DNA of 64,000 nt from Jaltomata sinuosa (taxonomy: Eukaryota > Streptophyta > Magnoliopsida > Solanales > Solanaceae): positions 1 through 64,000 of the forward strand of contig QJPP01001545.1 in NCBI GenBank assembly GCA_003996215.1. The letters run 5' to 3'. Under the pieces are notes generated by a model. The model saw only the letters and a list, made by a program, of their open reading frames with translations. It was not told where the DNA came from and ran no database searches. The number at the start of each line of letters is the position of its first letter. Position 1 is the first letter of the stretch. The translations under genes and the position numbers were made by a program. Of this stretch, positions 12,580 through 22,304 are shown in pieces.

Positions 12580-13363
12580 CTGTGGTTAGAAACTTCCTAG
12601 ATGTGTTTCCTACTGACCTGCCAGGCCTTCCACCTGAGAGGGATATTGATTTTGCCATTGAGTTAAAGCCAGGCACCAGGATCATTTCTATTCCTCCCTA
12701 TCGTATGGATCCTGCTGAGTTGAGAGAGCTTAAAGAGCAGCTCCAGGATTTGTTAGCTAAGGGGTTTATTAGACCGAGTGTGTTCCTTGGGGTGCTTCTG
12801 TTCTCTTCGTGAAGAAGAAGGACAGGTCGATGAGGATGTGTATTGAATATCAGCAGGTGAATAAGGTGACTGTGAAGAATAGGTATCCAATGCCCAGGAT
12901 TGATGACTTATTTGATCAGCTTCAGGGTTCCGCCATGTTTTCTATGATTAATTTTAGGTCTGTCTACCCTCATTTGAGGATTAGGGTGGAGGACATACCT
13001 AAGACAACATTCAGGACACGTTATGGCCACTATGAGTTCCTGGTTATGTCTTTTGGGTTGACTAATGCCCCCGCAACCTTCATGGACTTGATGCACAGGG
13101 TGCTTAGCCCGTACCTGGATATGTTCATGATAGTCTTTGTTGATTAAATCCTGGTATACTCAAGGAGTAGAGACGAGCATGAGCAACACTTGAGGATTGT
13201 ACTTCAGACTTTGAGAGATCATCGGCTTTATGCCAAGTTCTCAAAGTGTGAGTTTTGGCTAGAGTCAGTTGCACTCCTAGTACACGTGGTGTCTAAGGAT
13301 GGGATTGGGGTTGATTCGGGTAAGATTTTTGTGGTTCGTGATTGGCCTAGACCTACTACTCCT
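12580..13363 (+). pseudogene. Reverse transcriptase, 5' part, broken and split
   Basis: Copies the element RNA into DNA. Open blocks 12582-12812 and 12809-13147 join through a frameshift near 12780. Visible motifs are the entry region FLDVFPTDLPGLPPERDIDF, then MRMCIEYQQVNKVTVKNRYP, then SFGLTNAPATF near 13046-13080. At the active site, where the clade has F-V/I-D-D, the sequence is FVD followed by TAA (13145-13147), so the second catalytic Asp codon is a stop. The frame continues as ILVYSRSRDEHEQHLRIV. It breaks off at 13363, where another element is inserted, and resumes at 20129 after a repeated CTCCT. Confidence 0.92.
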
Positions 13364-13534
13364 TGATGTGCCGCTAATTTACGTCACTTTCGACTCCTTT
13401 AAACTAAGAACAATCGTACGTTTTCAAGCAACCGTTGTCGTTTTTGATGTTTTTATGTTGTATTTTCAGGAAATGGAGACAAACGTGGAAACGGAAGGAA
13501 ATACGAGAAAAAGAGGATTCTGCCTAAGAGTGAC

Positions 13535-13690
13535 GGCCTGAGTGACGGTCCGTCACACATGTGACGGTCCGTCACACATGTGACGGTCCGTCACCAAGAC
13601 CGTCGCATAGAGGCAGTGCCACTGCCTAAGGTTGACGGTCCAGGCGACGATCCGTCAAGGCAGTGACGGTCCGTCAGCCTGACCATCGCA
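13535..13690. repeat. GTGACGGTCCGTCAC inverted-repeat block
   Basis: The 15-mer GTGACGGTCCGTCAC has 7-bp arms around one central base. It occurs three times in direct succession linked by 'acat', and degenerate forms follow (gacggtccaggcgacgatcc). The 3' LTR copy of the block (about 18979-19110) has only two full copies, so the block changes length. It lies about 80 bp upstream of the TATA box. Confidence 0.85.
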
Positions 13691-13766
13691 CCAAAACAGT
13701 AGCGTCAAGCGGCTACCCGCGTTTTGGGGATTCCTAGCCCGTTTTGGATTTGGTTTCTTTGACTCC

Positions 13767-13774
13767 TATAAATA
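13767..13774 (+). promoter_or_regulatory. TATA box of the gag-protease element LTR
   Basis: TATAAATA in the context CTCCTATAAATACCC, a near-ideal plant TATA box. The same sequence is at 19192-19199 in the 3' LTR. Transcription would start about 30 bp downstream. Confidence 0.75.
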
Positions 13775-14701
13775 CCCTATGATAGGTTTATTTTACAGGT
13801 TGTTCACCCAATAGTTTTAGCATAGTTTTTAGTCATTTTTGAGAGCAACAACACGTTTTCGTATTCTTGAATTCGTGTTCTTGATTCGTTCTTGAGTTCT
13901 TGGTTTTTCTTGTTCTTGGATTATTGAAGGGTATTTTCATCATATTGTAAGAATCTTCTTTCCTTTATTATGAATTTCTTCTTTTCTTCTTCGAGCATGA
14001 GTAACTAAAACTCCCGCAACTAGGGTTGTGGGAGCCATGGAAAACATAGCAATATAGATTCCGGGTAGCGTCGGGTTAAATATATATGTTGTCACGTTGT
14101 TAATCATACATTCTTTCACGTTTTCTAGTGGTTGCAAACATTAGAACTTGCCTAGGTTTAAATTTGCTTGAGTAAAGAGATTAAAACCGGGAAACTTGAT
14201 TGACAACGAGGATTCGAGACTACTAACCCTCGTCTTATGATTAATGCCGTAACTGGATTAATCTACTTGATGTTTAGGATTGAAAGCTAAAAAGTACATC
14301 TTTTCGAGGTCGAGAGAATAGAAAAGGAAATTTGTTTATTTGGTCGAGAGACGTTTAGACGATACCATACATTCAATCACATCGTGACACACATGTAAAA
14401 AGAACCCGGCTAAGCTTAGAATCGACATTGTTACCAACGCCATGGTAAACACTTCCCTAGTTCGTTCTCCTATCTTGATTAAAACCCACACGTTTATTAC
14501 TTATTTTGTTTACGATTTGTTCACACAAACCCCCCCCCTTTTTTACCGGAAACTATTGACCATCAGTCACGTACTTCACTAAAGGTCTAATTCTCACCTT
14601 ATTCCCTGTGGGATTCGACCCCAACCTTGTTGGGTTCTATATTTGACTGCGACCGCTTACGCCTCGGTAATTTGAGGTGTAGTTTGGGCGTTATCAAAAA
14701 G

Positions 14702-14719
14702 TGACGCCGTTGCCGGGGA
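14702..14719 (+). other. Primer binding site, Athila type
   Basis: TGACGCCGTTGCCGGGGA lies five bases after the LTR. It differs by one base from TGGCGCCGTTGCCGGGGA, the PBS typical of Athila-type elements (assigned to Asp tRNA). This is the main reason for calling the lineage Athila-like. Confidence 0.85.
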
Positions 14720-14810
14720 ATATAGTTGTTTATTAAGTCTGGTGTGTTTATTTGACTCTTAGTCATATTTTCCTGCTTTTATTTTTGTTTGTTGTTTTTT
14801 CTTTTTTTGA

Positions 14811-14813
14811 CAG
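14811..14813 (+). promoter_or_regulatory. Candidate splice acceptor before gag
   Basis: A long T-rich tract (about 14773-14808) ends in GACAG at 14809-14813, nine bases before the gag ATG at 14823. It is a textbook plant 3' splice site and would join the gag ATG to a short leader from the LTR. Confidence 0.45.
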
Positions 14814-14822
14814 GGTACAGAG

Positions 14823-17075
14823 TTGTGCATGCCAAGTACCCGGCGCTCGGGGGAATCAACATTACCTTACGACCCCGAGCTTGCTAGAACATTGAGGCGG
14901 AATATGGCCGCACAACTAGAGGCAGCGAGGATCGCTGCAGAACTGCACGCCCAACAAAATCTGAATGCTGGTGGTCTGCAAGATGATATGGTACGGAATG
15001 ATGAGGATCTCGATTTAGATGGAGCTGGCGCTACGGGCGCCATTATTGTTCCACCGCTACCGCCCGGAGCCAAGTTCAACATCACCAGCACGATGATCCA
15101 GCTGTTGAACTTGAGAGGAATGTTCCGCGGTGTTGCTGGTGACGATGCAAATCAGCACTTGATGAATTTCGTGGGCATCTGCAAATCGTTCGAATTGCCA
15201 GGAGTGAGTCAGACAGCGATCAGGCTCAGGTTGTTTCCGTTGTCTCTGTCTGATGAGGCAGCATTGTGGTTGACAGAGCTGACCCCCGACTCTATCGCAA
15301 CGTGGGGAGAGTTGAGAGGAGCTTTCCTAGAAAGGTTCTTTCCTCCCTCTCGGATGATACAGTTGAGGGACGAGATTAGCAACTTCAGGCAGCAACCGCA
15401 TGAAGCACTGCACGAGACTTGGTTGCGATTCAAGAAGAAGCTGACACAGTGCCCCAACCATCAGCTGAACAACGAATTCTTGATGCAGACATTCTACAGG
15501 GCACTAAATTCGGCTACCAAGCCGACATTGGATAACGCAGCAGGTGGAGCGTTTATGGGTCGCACTTTTGCCGACGCCACAGCTATTTTGGACAGGCTCA
15601 CCAAAACCAACAGGGCCTGGCACACATGAGATTCAGAGGTTGCAGCTAGCACCTATACCGTTGGTATGTCAGCAGAGCAGCGTAGGAAAGAGGAGGAGCG
15701 CGACCAAGACATGGCGCACCTGAAAACGCAGTTGGATCTCCTGACAAGCACTTGACTCAGGAGGTATGGAGAAGGTACAAGCTGTGGGTTCCCAAGGTAT
15801 GGAGACTGAGGAAGGCCAATTACTTGGGGGGTTTCCAGGCCAATGGCCAGGGAAACCAAGGTCGGAACTATCAGCGAGATAACGAGCGACCAAGGAAACT
15901 GGAGGAACAACACCGATAGAGGTGGGTTGTATATACCACCTGGTAATCGGGATAAAACTGGCAGCGAGGCTGAGACGTCCAAACTTGAGAACATGATGGC
16001 GAAGATGCTGCTTAAGGTGGAATCGACTGACTCTGGAGTAAAGGCAATGCGGACTGAGTTATCCACATTGAGTCAGGTAGTGGAGTCACACGCAACCGCA
16101 ATCAAGCAACTAGAGCAGCAAGTGGGTCACATCTCGGCATCTCTAAACCCAAGGAAGACGGGTACCTTGCCGAGCGACACCACTCATCCGAGGAATGACG
16201 CAAGCTGTATGGCGATCACCACAAGAAGAGGAAAAATATTACCGGAATCACATCCGGTAATTCAGACTCAAGGTGATGTTGCGGATGATGAAGAGGCGGC
16301 AGAGGAGGAAACGCCAAAGCCCGCGGAGAAAAGCAAGGAAGCTGAAAAGCTTCTAACTATGATGCCTCGGCCACCACCTCCTTTCCCACAGTGTTTGAAG
16401 AAGAAAGCTGACGATGGTAAGTTCCTGAACTTCATGACCATGCTGAAGCAAATTTCAATAAACATACCATTGGTGGAAGCGCTGGAACAAATGCCCGGTT
16501 ATGCCAAGTTCATGAAGGACTTGATTACAAAGAAGAGGTTGGTAAGTTTTGAACCGGAAGACAACCTCCACCATTGCAGTGCTATTTCCTCTAGGTCGTT
16601 GGTCGAAAAGAAGAAAGATCCAGGTGCATTTACGGTTCCCTGTACTATCGGGAAGCTCAACTTTGGAAGAGCTATGTGTGATCTTGGTGCTAGTATCAAC
16701 TTGATGCCGCTAGCAGTTTATAACCAATTGGGTTTGGGAGATCCTAAACCAACGACCATGAGAGTGATGGTGGCTGACCGTTCGGTAAAGCGACCCGTAG
16801 GGATATTGTCTGATGTGCTAGTAAAGATCGGTAAGCTTATCTTCCCAGCTGACTTTGTGATCTTGGATTGCGAAGTAGATTTTGAAGTTCCCATAATCTT
16901 GGGACGACCATTGCTAGCCACAGCAAGAGCATTGGTTGACATGGAGAAAAACGAACTGACCTTCCGATTAAACAATGAAGTGGTCAAGTTCGATGTGTCC
17001 AGATTGATGAACTCACAGCCCCTGCGGATGTGCATCTTGAGGAGAAGGGTTGTGTTGAAACCCAAGCTGTTATGA
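14823..17075 (+). pseudogene. Athila-like gag-protease, nearly intact
   Basis: Blocks 14823-15629 (268 codons) and 15843-17075 (410 codons) are in the same frame, separated by a TGA at 15627 and a short region (about 15740-15905) with two compensating frameshifts and further stops. The first block has the retrotransposon gag core: LMNFVGICKSFELPGVSQ, then LWLTELTPDSIATWGEL and ERFFPPSRM. The second has a coiled-coil-like stretch (about 15985-16140), an acidic Pro-rich linker, and an aspartic protease with MCDLGASINLMP (catalytic loop D-L-G-A, about 16675-16710) and flap-side VPIILGRPLLATARALVD. The D-L-G-A form is usual in Athila-type proteases. No zinc knuckle or pol follows. ATG 14829 is an alternative start. 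Confidence 0.88.
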
Positions 17076-17925
17076 GAGTAAGGTCGCGATTGCAAGAGGA
17101 CGAGCAGGTAAAGGAAAGCGGTGAAAGATCAAGAAAACGAAAACACCGCAAGAGAATCTGCAAAGAAAGAGCAAAGAAATTATCGCGACTAGCGATGGAA
17201 CCCAAAGAGGAAGCTGGAACGCCACACTCCATCGATTTCTCTTGTTTTGGAGAACCTGGCGGTCTCCAACATCATTCCAGATTCTGAGTCCGATCGACGT
17301 CACAGGTATTCCTTTCTCTCACAGTTTTTAGCTTTCGCATGTATGCATTGGGGACAATGCATGAGTCTAAGTTGAGGGTGTTGGGAAACCTGTGAGTCAC
17401 CACCGAGGGTTTTTGTTGCCGTGTTTCTTTTTCCTCCGGTGTGCTATCTAGTAGAACCGGCATGTTTAGGTTGTTATTTTTTTTTAAAAAAAATTTAGTG
17501 TCTATAGCAAACATGCGTTTTTCTTGATTAAAAACGAGGCCCCTTTAAAAATTTTCTGGTTTTGAGCTTATGTTGAAACGATTGACTGTCTAGATCCTTG
17601 TATGTCATTGTGTGATTATGAGTAGAATGAGTATGCTTAAGCCGAGCGGTTGTTTGATAGTTGGTAGCGATATAGTTTCTTGGTGCCAAGAGCGTGTGAG
17701 ATTATTGGCATAAATTCTTACTCTGTGCATGCATCTAGAACTTGCCCGGTCTATTTTGTTAAGTTCGAAGTTTGGTTGCTTAGGAAAGGATCACAGGCCC
17801 TTTTTGCGTGCAGTCCACTTAACCTAAAAAATCGTCCAAATATGAATGATCCTTTGATCCCTACTTGAGCCATAATTGACCTTGTTCTTTCAATAACCTA
17901 TCACCGTTCCTGTGTAACTTTGAAT

Positions 17926-18103
17926 CCCTATTTTGGCCCTGGTCCTTCCTTGGACATCGTGCACCTCAACTCAGGCAATCAGCCTAAGTTGAGGGTGGCT
18001 ACTATAGAGGTAAACCCTATTTTGGCCCTGGTCCTTCCATGGACATTGTGCACCTCAACGCAGGCAATCAGCCTAAGTTGAGGGTGGCTACTACAGAGGT
18101 GAA
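17926..18103 (+). repeat. 89-bp tandem duplication
   Basis: Two units starting 'ccctattttggccctggtcc' and ending near 'ctactayagaggt' differ at only a few bases. Each contains one TAAGTTGAGGGTG motif, so the duplication doubles an internal polypurine-like site. Confidence 0.9.
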
Positions 18104-18799
18104 TGATAAGAAAAAGAGGATGGAGAAGAGTGGTTGTGAATAGAATGAAAATTCGGGTGTGTGCCTAAGAAAAGAAAGAAAAAAGGAGATGAAAAAGATC
18201 GAAAAAGAAATAAAAAGAATTGTCAAAATAAAGAGGTCACACCTGTAGCTAGAAAGAAGGAAATAAAAAGGTGAATAAGGATGGACAAAGTAAAGTATGT
18301 GGTAAGAAGACGTCGGTAGTTCCAAGGAGGGCTTAGTGACTAACCCCTAAATGTATCATACCTGCACCTGAAGCCTCATTACAAGCCTAAACAAGTCCTG
18401 TAGTGATCCTGAGCGGCTTTCTGAAGAACTGAAATAGAATAGTAAGGGCAAGCCTATGGTATCGCATGTGCATTGTTTGAAATCGTTTGTGAGTGTTAGC
18501 GCTTACCTAGTCCCAAATCTTGTGTGTGGGATTTCCTTGTGGTGAGGGCACCAAGATGTCTGTATTGTCTATTGATTGTTAGGATAGCTGCGCGTGTGTA
18601 TGTAGAATGTTCTATCATATCAGAATGACATGTTTGGATCCTTGCAAGTTAGTGTTTCATACATTCGTGTGCTACGAGGGAACTTGATTTAATTGAATAA
18701 GTTTTGAATGACCATGAGTTGCTATAGACACGAGTTTGTGTTCTTAGTTGAGTCGTAGTATTGTTTTATGTCATGTTGCTTGAGGACAAGCGAACGTCT

Positions 18800-18812
18800 T
18801 AAGTTGAGGGTG
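18800..18812 (+). other. Polypurine tract region of the gag-protease element
   Basis: TAAGTTGAGGGTG ends one base before the 3' LTR start at 18814. This is where the plus-strand primer must lie. It is less purine-pure than usual but has the same form as in Athila-type elements. Confidence 0.6.
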
Positions 18813-18813
18813 T

Positions 18814-20123
18814 TGATCTGCCGCTAATTTACGTCACTTTCGACTCCTTTAAACTAAGAACAATCGTACGTTTTCAAGCAACCGTTGTCGTTTTTGATGT
18901 TTTTATGTTGTATTTTCAGGAAATGGAGACAAACGTGGAAACGGAAGGAAATACGAGAAAAAGAGGATTCTGCCTAAGAGTGACGGCCTGAGTGACGGTC
19001 CGTCACACATGTGACGGTCCGTCACCGTCGCATAGAGGCAGTGCCACTGCCTAAGGTTGACGGTCCAGGCGACGGTCCGTCAAGGCAGTGACGGTCCGTC
19101 AGCCTGACCGTCGCACCAAAACAGTAGCGTCAAGCGGCTGCCCGCGTTTTGGGGATTCCTAGCCCGTTTTGGATTTGGTTTCTTTGACTCCTATAAATAC
19201 CCTATGATAGGTTTATTTTACAGGTTGTTCACCCAATAGTTTTAGCATAGTTTTTAGTCATTTTTGAGAGCAACAACACGTTTTCGTATTCTTGAATTCG
19301 TGTTCTTGATTCGTTCTTGAGTTCTTGGTTTTTCTTGTTCTTGGATTATTGAAGGGTATTTTCATCATATTGTAAGAATCTTCTTTCCTTTATTATGAAT
19401 TTCTTCTTTTCTTCTTCGAGCATGAGTAACTAAAACTCCCGCAACTAGGGTTGTGAGAGCCATGGCAAACATAGCAATATAGATTCCGGGTAGCGTCGGG
19501 TTAAATATATATGTTGTCACGTTGTTAATCATACATTCTTTCACGTTTTCTAGTGGTTGCAAACATTAGAACTTGCCTAGGTTTAAATTTGCTTGAGTAA
19601 AGAGATTAAAACCGGGAAACTTGATTGACAACGAGGATTCGAGACTACTAACTCTCGTCTTATGATTAATTCCGTAACTGGATTAATCTACTTGATGTTT
19701 AGGATTGAAAGCTAAAAAGTACATCTTTTCGAGGTCGAGAGAATAGAAAAGGAAATTTGTTTATTTGGTCGAGAGACGTTTAGACGATACCATACATTCA
19801 ATCACATCGTGACACACATGTAAAAAGAACCCGGCTAAGCTTAGAATCGACATTGTTACCAACGCCATGGTAAACACTTCCCTAGTTCGTTCTCCTATCT
19901 TAATTAAAACCCACACGTTTATTACTTGTTTTGTTTACGATTTGTTCACACAAACCCCCCCCCCCTTTTTTACCTGAAACTATTGACCATCAGTCACGTA
20001 CTTCACTAAAGGTTTAATTCTCACCTTATTCCCTGTGGGATTCGACCCCAACCTTGTTGGGTTCTATATTTAACTACGACCGCTTACACCTCGGTAATTT
20101 GAGGTGTAGTTTGGGCGTTATCA
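18814..20123 (+). mobile_element. 3' LTR of the gag-protease element (1310 bp)
   Basis: Starts TGATCTGCC and ends CGTTATCA. It matches the 5' LTR apart from about 16 substitutions, a longer C-run and one fewer palindrome copy. Its palindrome block is at about 18979-19110 and its TATA box at 19192-19199. CTCCT follows at 20124. Confidence 0.95.
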
Positions 20124-20128
20124 CTCCT

Positions 20129-20836
20129 ACCGAGGTTCGCAGCTTTGTTGGGTTAGCCAGGTATTACAGACGGTTCGTTGCGGGATTTTCTTCCATAGAA
20201 GCACCCTTGACTATGCTGACTAGGAAGGATATTCTATTTCAGTGGTCTGGTCAGTGAGAGGATAACTTCCAGAGGCTTAAGGCCTTATTGACTTCAGCTC
20301 CAGTTTTGACTTTGTTGGTTGAGGGTCAGAGTTTCTCCGTGCATTGTGATACTTCAGGGGTCGGTCTTGGTTGTGTGTTAATGCAGAAGGGTCGAGTGAT
20401 AGCATATGCATCGAGGCAACTGAAGATTCATGAGCGTAACTACCCCACTCACGACTTAGAGTTGGCGGCGGTAGTCTTCGCGCTCAAGATCTGGATGCAC
20501 TATCTATATAGAGTTCATTGTGAGATATTCACTGACCATCGTAGTCTTCAGTATATTATGAGTCAGCGTGAGCTAAACTCGAGACAGAGGAGATGGATTG
20601 AGTTGCTGAAGGACTATGATTTCACTATTTTATACCACCCAGGCAAGGCAAATGTGGTAGCAAAGGCCTTGAGTCAGAAGGCGATGAGTATGGGTAGCCT
20701 AGCTTCACTTTCAGCTTTTGAGCGACCGTTGGCCTTGGACATCCAGTCCTTGGCTAACCATTTGGTTAGGCTTGGCTTATCAGATCCCAGCAGAGTTCTT
20801 GCTAGTGTTGAGGTTCGTACTACTCTAGTTTATTAG
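20129..20836 (+). pseudogene. Reverse transcriptase end and RNase H, broken
   Basis: Continues the chromovirus pol frame after the inserted element: TEVRSFVGLARYYRRFVAGF (reverse transcriptase connection, from about 20130), then a TGA at 20254. The RNase H domain is open from 20288: VHCDTSGVGLGCVLMQKGRV (first catalytic Asp), YPTHDLELAAVVFALKIW (catalytic Glu) and FTDHRSLQYI (catalytic Asp). RNase H removes the RNA template during replication. The usual DALSRK near the end reads KALSQK. Stops follow at 20834 and 20840. Confidence 0.9.
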
Positions 20837-22262
20837 ATTTAGAGCCGATAATTCGAGGATCAGAGTTTGTGTGACCTTCGTGATCGGGTGGTTCAAGGTG
20901 AGGCCAGCTGGGCTACCTTGGGTTCTGATGGGATTCTGAGGTTTGAGGGTCGACTTTGTGTTCCGATAGTTGGTGATTTGATATAGTTGATACTCCGTGA
21001 GGCACATTATTGCAGATACTACATCCATCCTGGCGCAGCGAAGATGTATATAGAACTGAGACAGTTTTACTGGTGGAGTGCTATGAAGCGGGATGTGAGT
21101 TCGTATCTCGGTGCTTGAATTGTCAACAGGTGAATTTCGAGCCTATGAGATCGAGTGGTTTGATGCAGCGACTTCCCATTCCTTAGTGGAAGTGGGAAGG
21201 TATTACTATAGACTTTGTTGTTGGTTTTCCTCGTACTACTCGGGGATTTGACTCCATTTGGGTGATCGTTGATAGGCTGACTAAGTCAGCATATTTCTTG
21301 TCGATTCAGACTTCCTACGGGGCAGAGAGGTTAGCTCAGATCTACATTCGTGACATGTACGGTTGCACAGGGTCCCAGCTTCTATCATTTTAGATCACAG
21401 CACTCAGTTCACATCCCAGTTCTAGAGAGCTATACAGAGGGATTTGGGTACGGAGGTTCAGCTTAGTAATGCTTTCCACCCTCAGACAGATGGCCAGTCC
21501 GAGAGCACTATTCAGGTCCTAGAGGACATGCTTCAGGCTTGTGTTCTTGACTTTGGAGGTTCATGGGATCAGTTTGTGCCATTGGCTGAGTTTGCGTATA
21601 CCAATAGCTTTCATTTGAGCATTGGCATGGCACCTTTCATGGCTTTGTATGGTAGGCGTTGCAGATCGCCCATTGGTTGGTTTGATGGTTTAGAGTCCAG
21701 ACCGCAGGGTATAGATTTACTTAGAGATTCCTTGGATCGAGTCCGTTTGATCCAGGATAGACTTAGAGCAGCCCAGAGTAGGCAGAAGTGCTATGCTGAT
21801 TGTAGACTTTGTGCCTTGGAGTTTAGTGTTGGTGATCTGGTTTTCCTTCGAGTATCACCCGTGAAGGGCGTGATGAGATTTGGTTGTCGGGGCAATCTTA
21901 ACCCCAGGTTTATTGGGCTGTTTGAGATTCTATAGCAGATTAGTAGTGTTTCCTACATGTTAACCTTGACTCTGATGTTTTTAGTAGTTCACCCAGTCTT
22001 CCATGTCTCGATGTTGCACCGGTGTGTGCCAGATGAGTCTCATGTGTTGCATTAGGATTTGGTTCAGTTGGATGAGAGGTTATAATTTGTTTAGAAGCCA
22101 ATAGCTATTCTAGCTAGAGATATCAGGTTATTGAGATCTAGGGAGATTCCAGTTGTGAAAGTTCAGTAGAGACACCGTCCAGTCGAGGAGGCTACCTGGG
22201 AGACTGAGAGTGAGTTGCGTGCTCAGTATCCGCAGTTGTTCGAGCCTTCAGGTACTCCCTTT
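20837..22262 (+). pseudogene. Integrase with C-terminal chromodomain, broken
   Basis: Integrase inserts the DNA copy. The N-terminal zinc site is seen as two histidines (EAHYCRYYIH, about 21000-21030) and, after a frameshift, C-L-N-C at about 21112. The core has the first Asp in ITIDFVVGFP (about 21207), the second in a LDHSTQFTSQF segment (about 21392-21425) and the Glu in GQSEST (about 21495), so the D-D-E residues remain despite stops. 21444-21935 is open and carries NAFHPQTDG and YGRRCRSP. The chromodomain, which can guide integration to chromatin, lies at about 22090-22250 (REIPVVKVQ, then a stop, then RHRPVEEATWE). At least eight stops or frameshifts are present. Confidence 0.88.
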
Positions 22263-22304
22263 TTTTTGACTTTCGAGGATGAAAGTTTTTTTAGTAATGG
22301 ATGT
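22263..22304 (+). other. Region before the 3' LTR (polypurine primer zone)
   Basis: After the chromodomain the sequence 'cgaggatgaaag' leads to 'agtaatggatgt' and the LTR start at 22305. It equals the same position in the minus-strand relative (54285-54325). A clean polypurine tract is not visible; it has probably decayed. Confidence 0.5.

Larger units (their letters stand above)
13364..14696 (+). mobile_element. 5' LTR of the gag-protease element (1333 bp)
   Basis: Starts TGATGTGCC and ends CGTTATCA. It contains the palindrome block at 13535-13690, a TATA box at 13767-13774 and a candidate splice donor TTGTAAGAA at about 13945. A C-run near 14528 differs in length from the 3' LTR. Confidence 0.95.
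17076..18813 (+). other. 3' untranslated region of the gag-protease element
   Basis: No pol sequence is found. A basic stretch in another frame (17030-17287) overlaps the end of the protease frame and is probably not translated. The region holds four copies of the purine-rich motif TAAGTTGAGGGTG: 17368, 17985, 18074 and 18800. The last abuts the 3' LTR and is the likely polypurine primer. An 89-bp segment is directly duplicated at 17926-18014 and 18015-18103. 18104-18320 is A/G-rich. The layout matches the 3' end of the element starting at 57727. Confidence 0.75.
13364..20123 (+). mobile_element. Non-autonomous Athila-like gag-protease element
   Basis: Two near-identical LTRs (13364-14696 and 18814-20123) flank an internal region with a PBS, one gag-protease reading frame and a long 3' untranslated part. 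The target duplication CTCCT (13359-13363 and 20124-20128) is perfect and lies inside the chromovirus reverse transcriptase. No reverse transcriptase, RNase H or integrase sequence is present in any frame, so it must rely on enzymes from another element. The LTRs differ by roughly 16 substitutions by eye (about 1.2%) plus small indels, so this is the youngest datable insertion here. It resembles the TR-GAG class of plant elements but also keeps a protease. Confidence 0.93.

Noticed and set aside
17030..17287. Basic 85-codon frame overlapping the protease end, considered as the start of pol.
   Set aside because: It is Lys/Arg/Glu-rich without any reverse transcriptase motif and is followed by untranslated sequence.
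12580..22260. Endogenous pararetrovirus as the source of the reverse transcriptase and RNase H.
   Set aside because: The frame continues into a D-D-E integrase and chromodomain and is bounded by LTRs with a target duplication. This is a Ty3/gypsy chromovirus.
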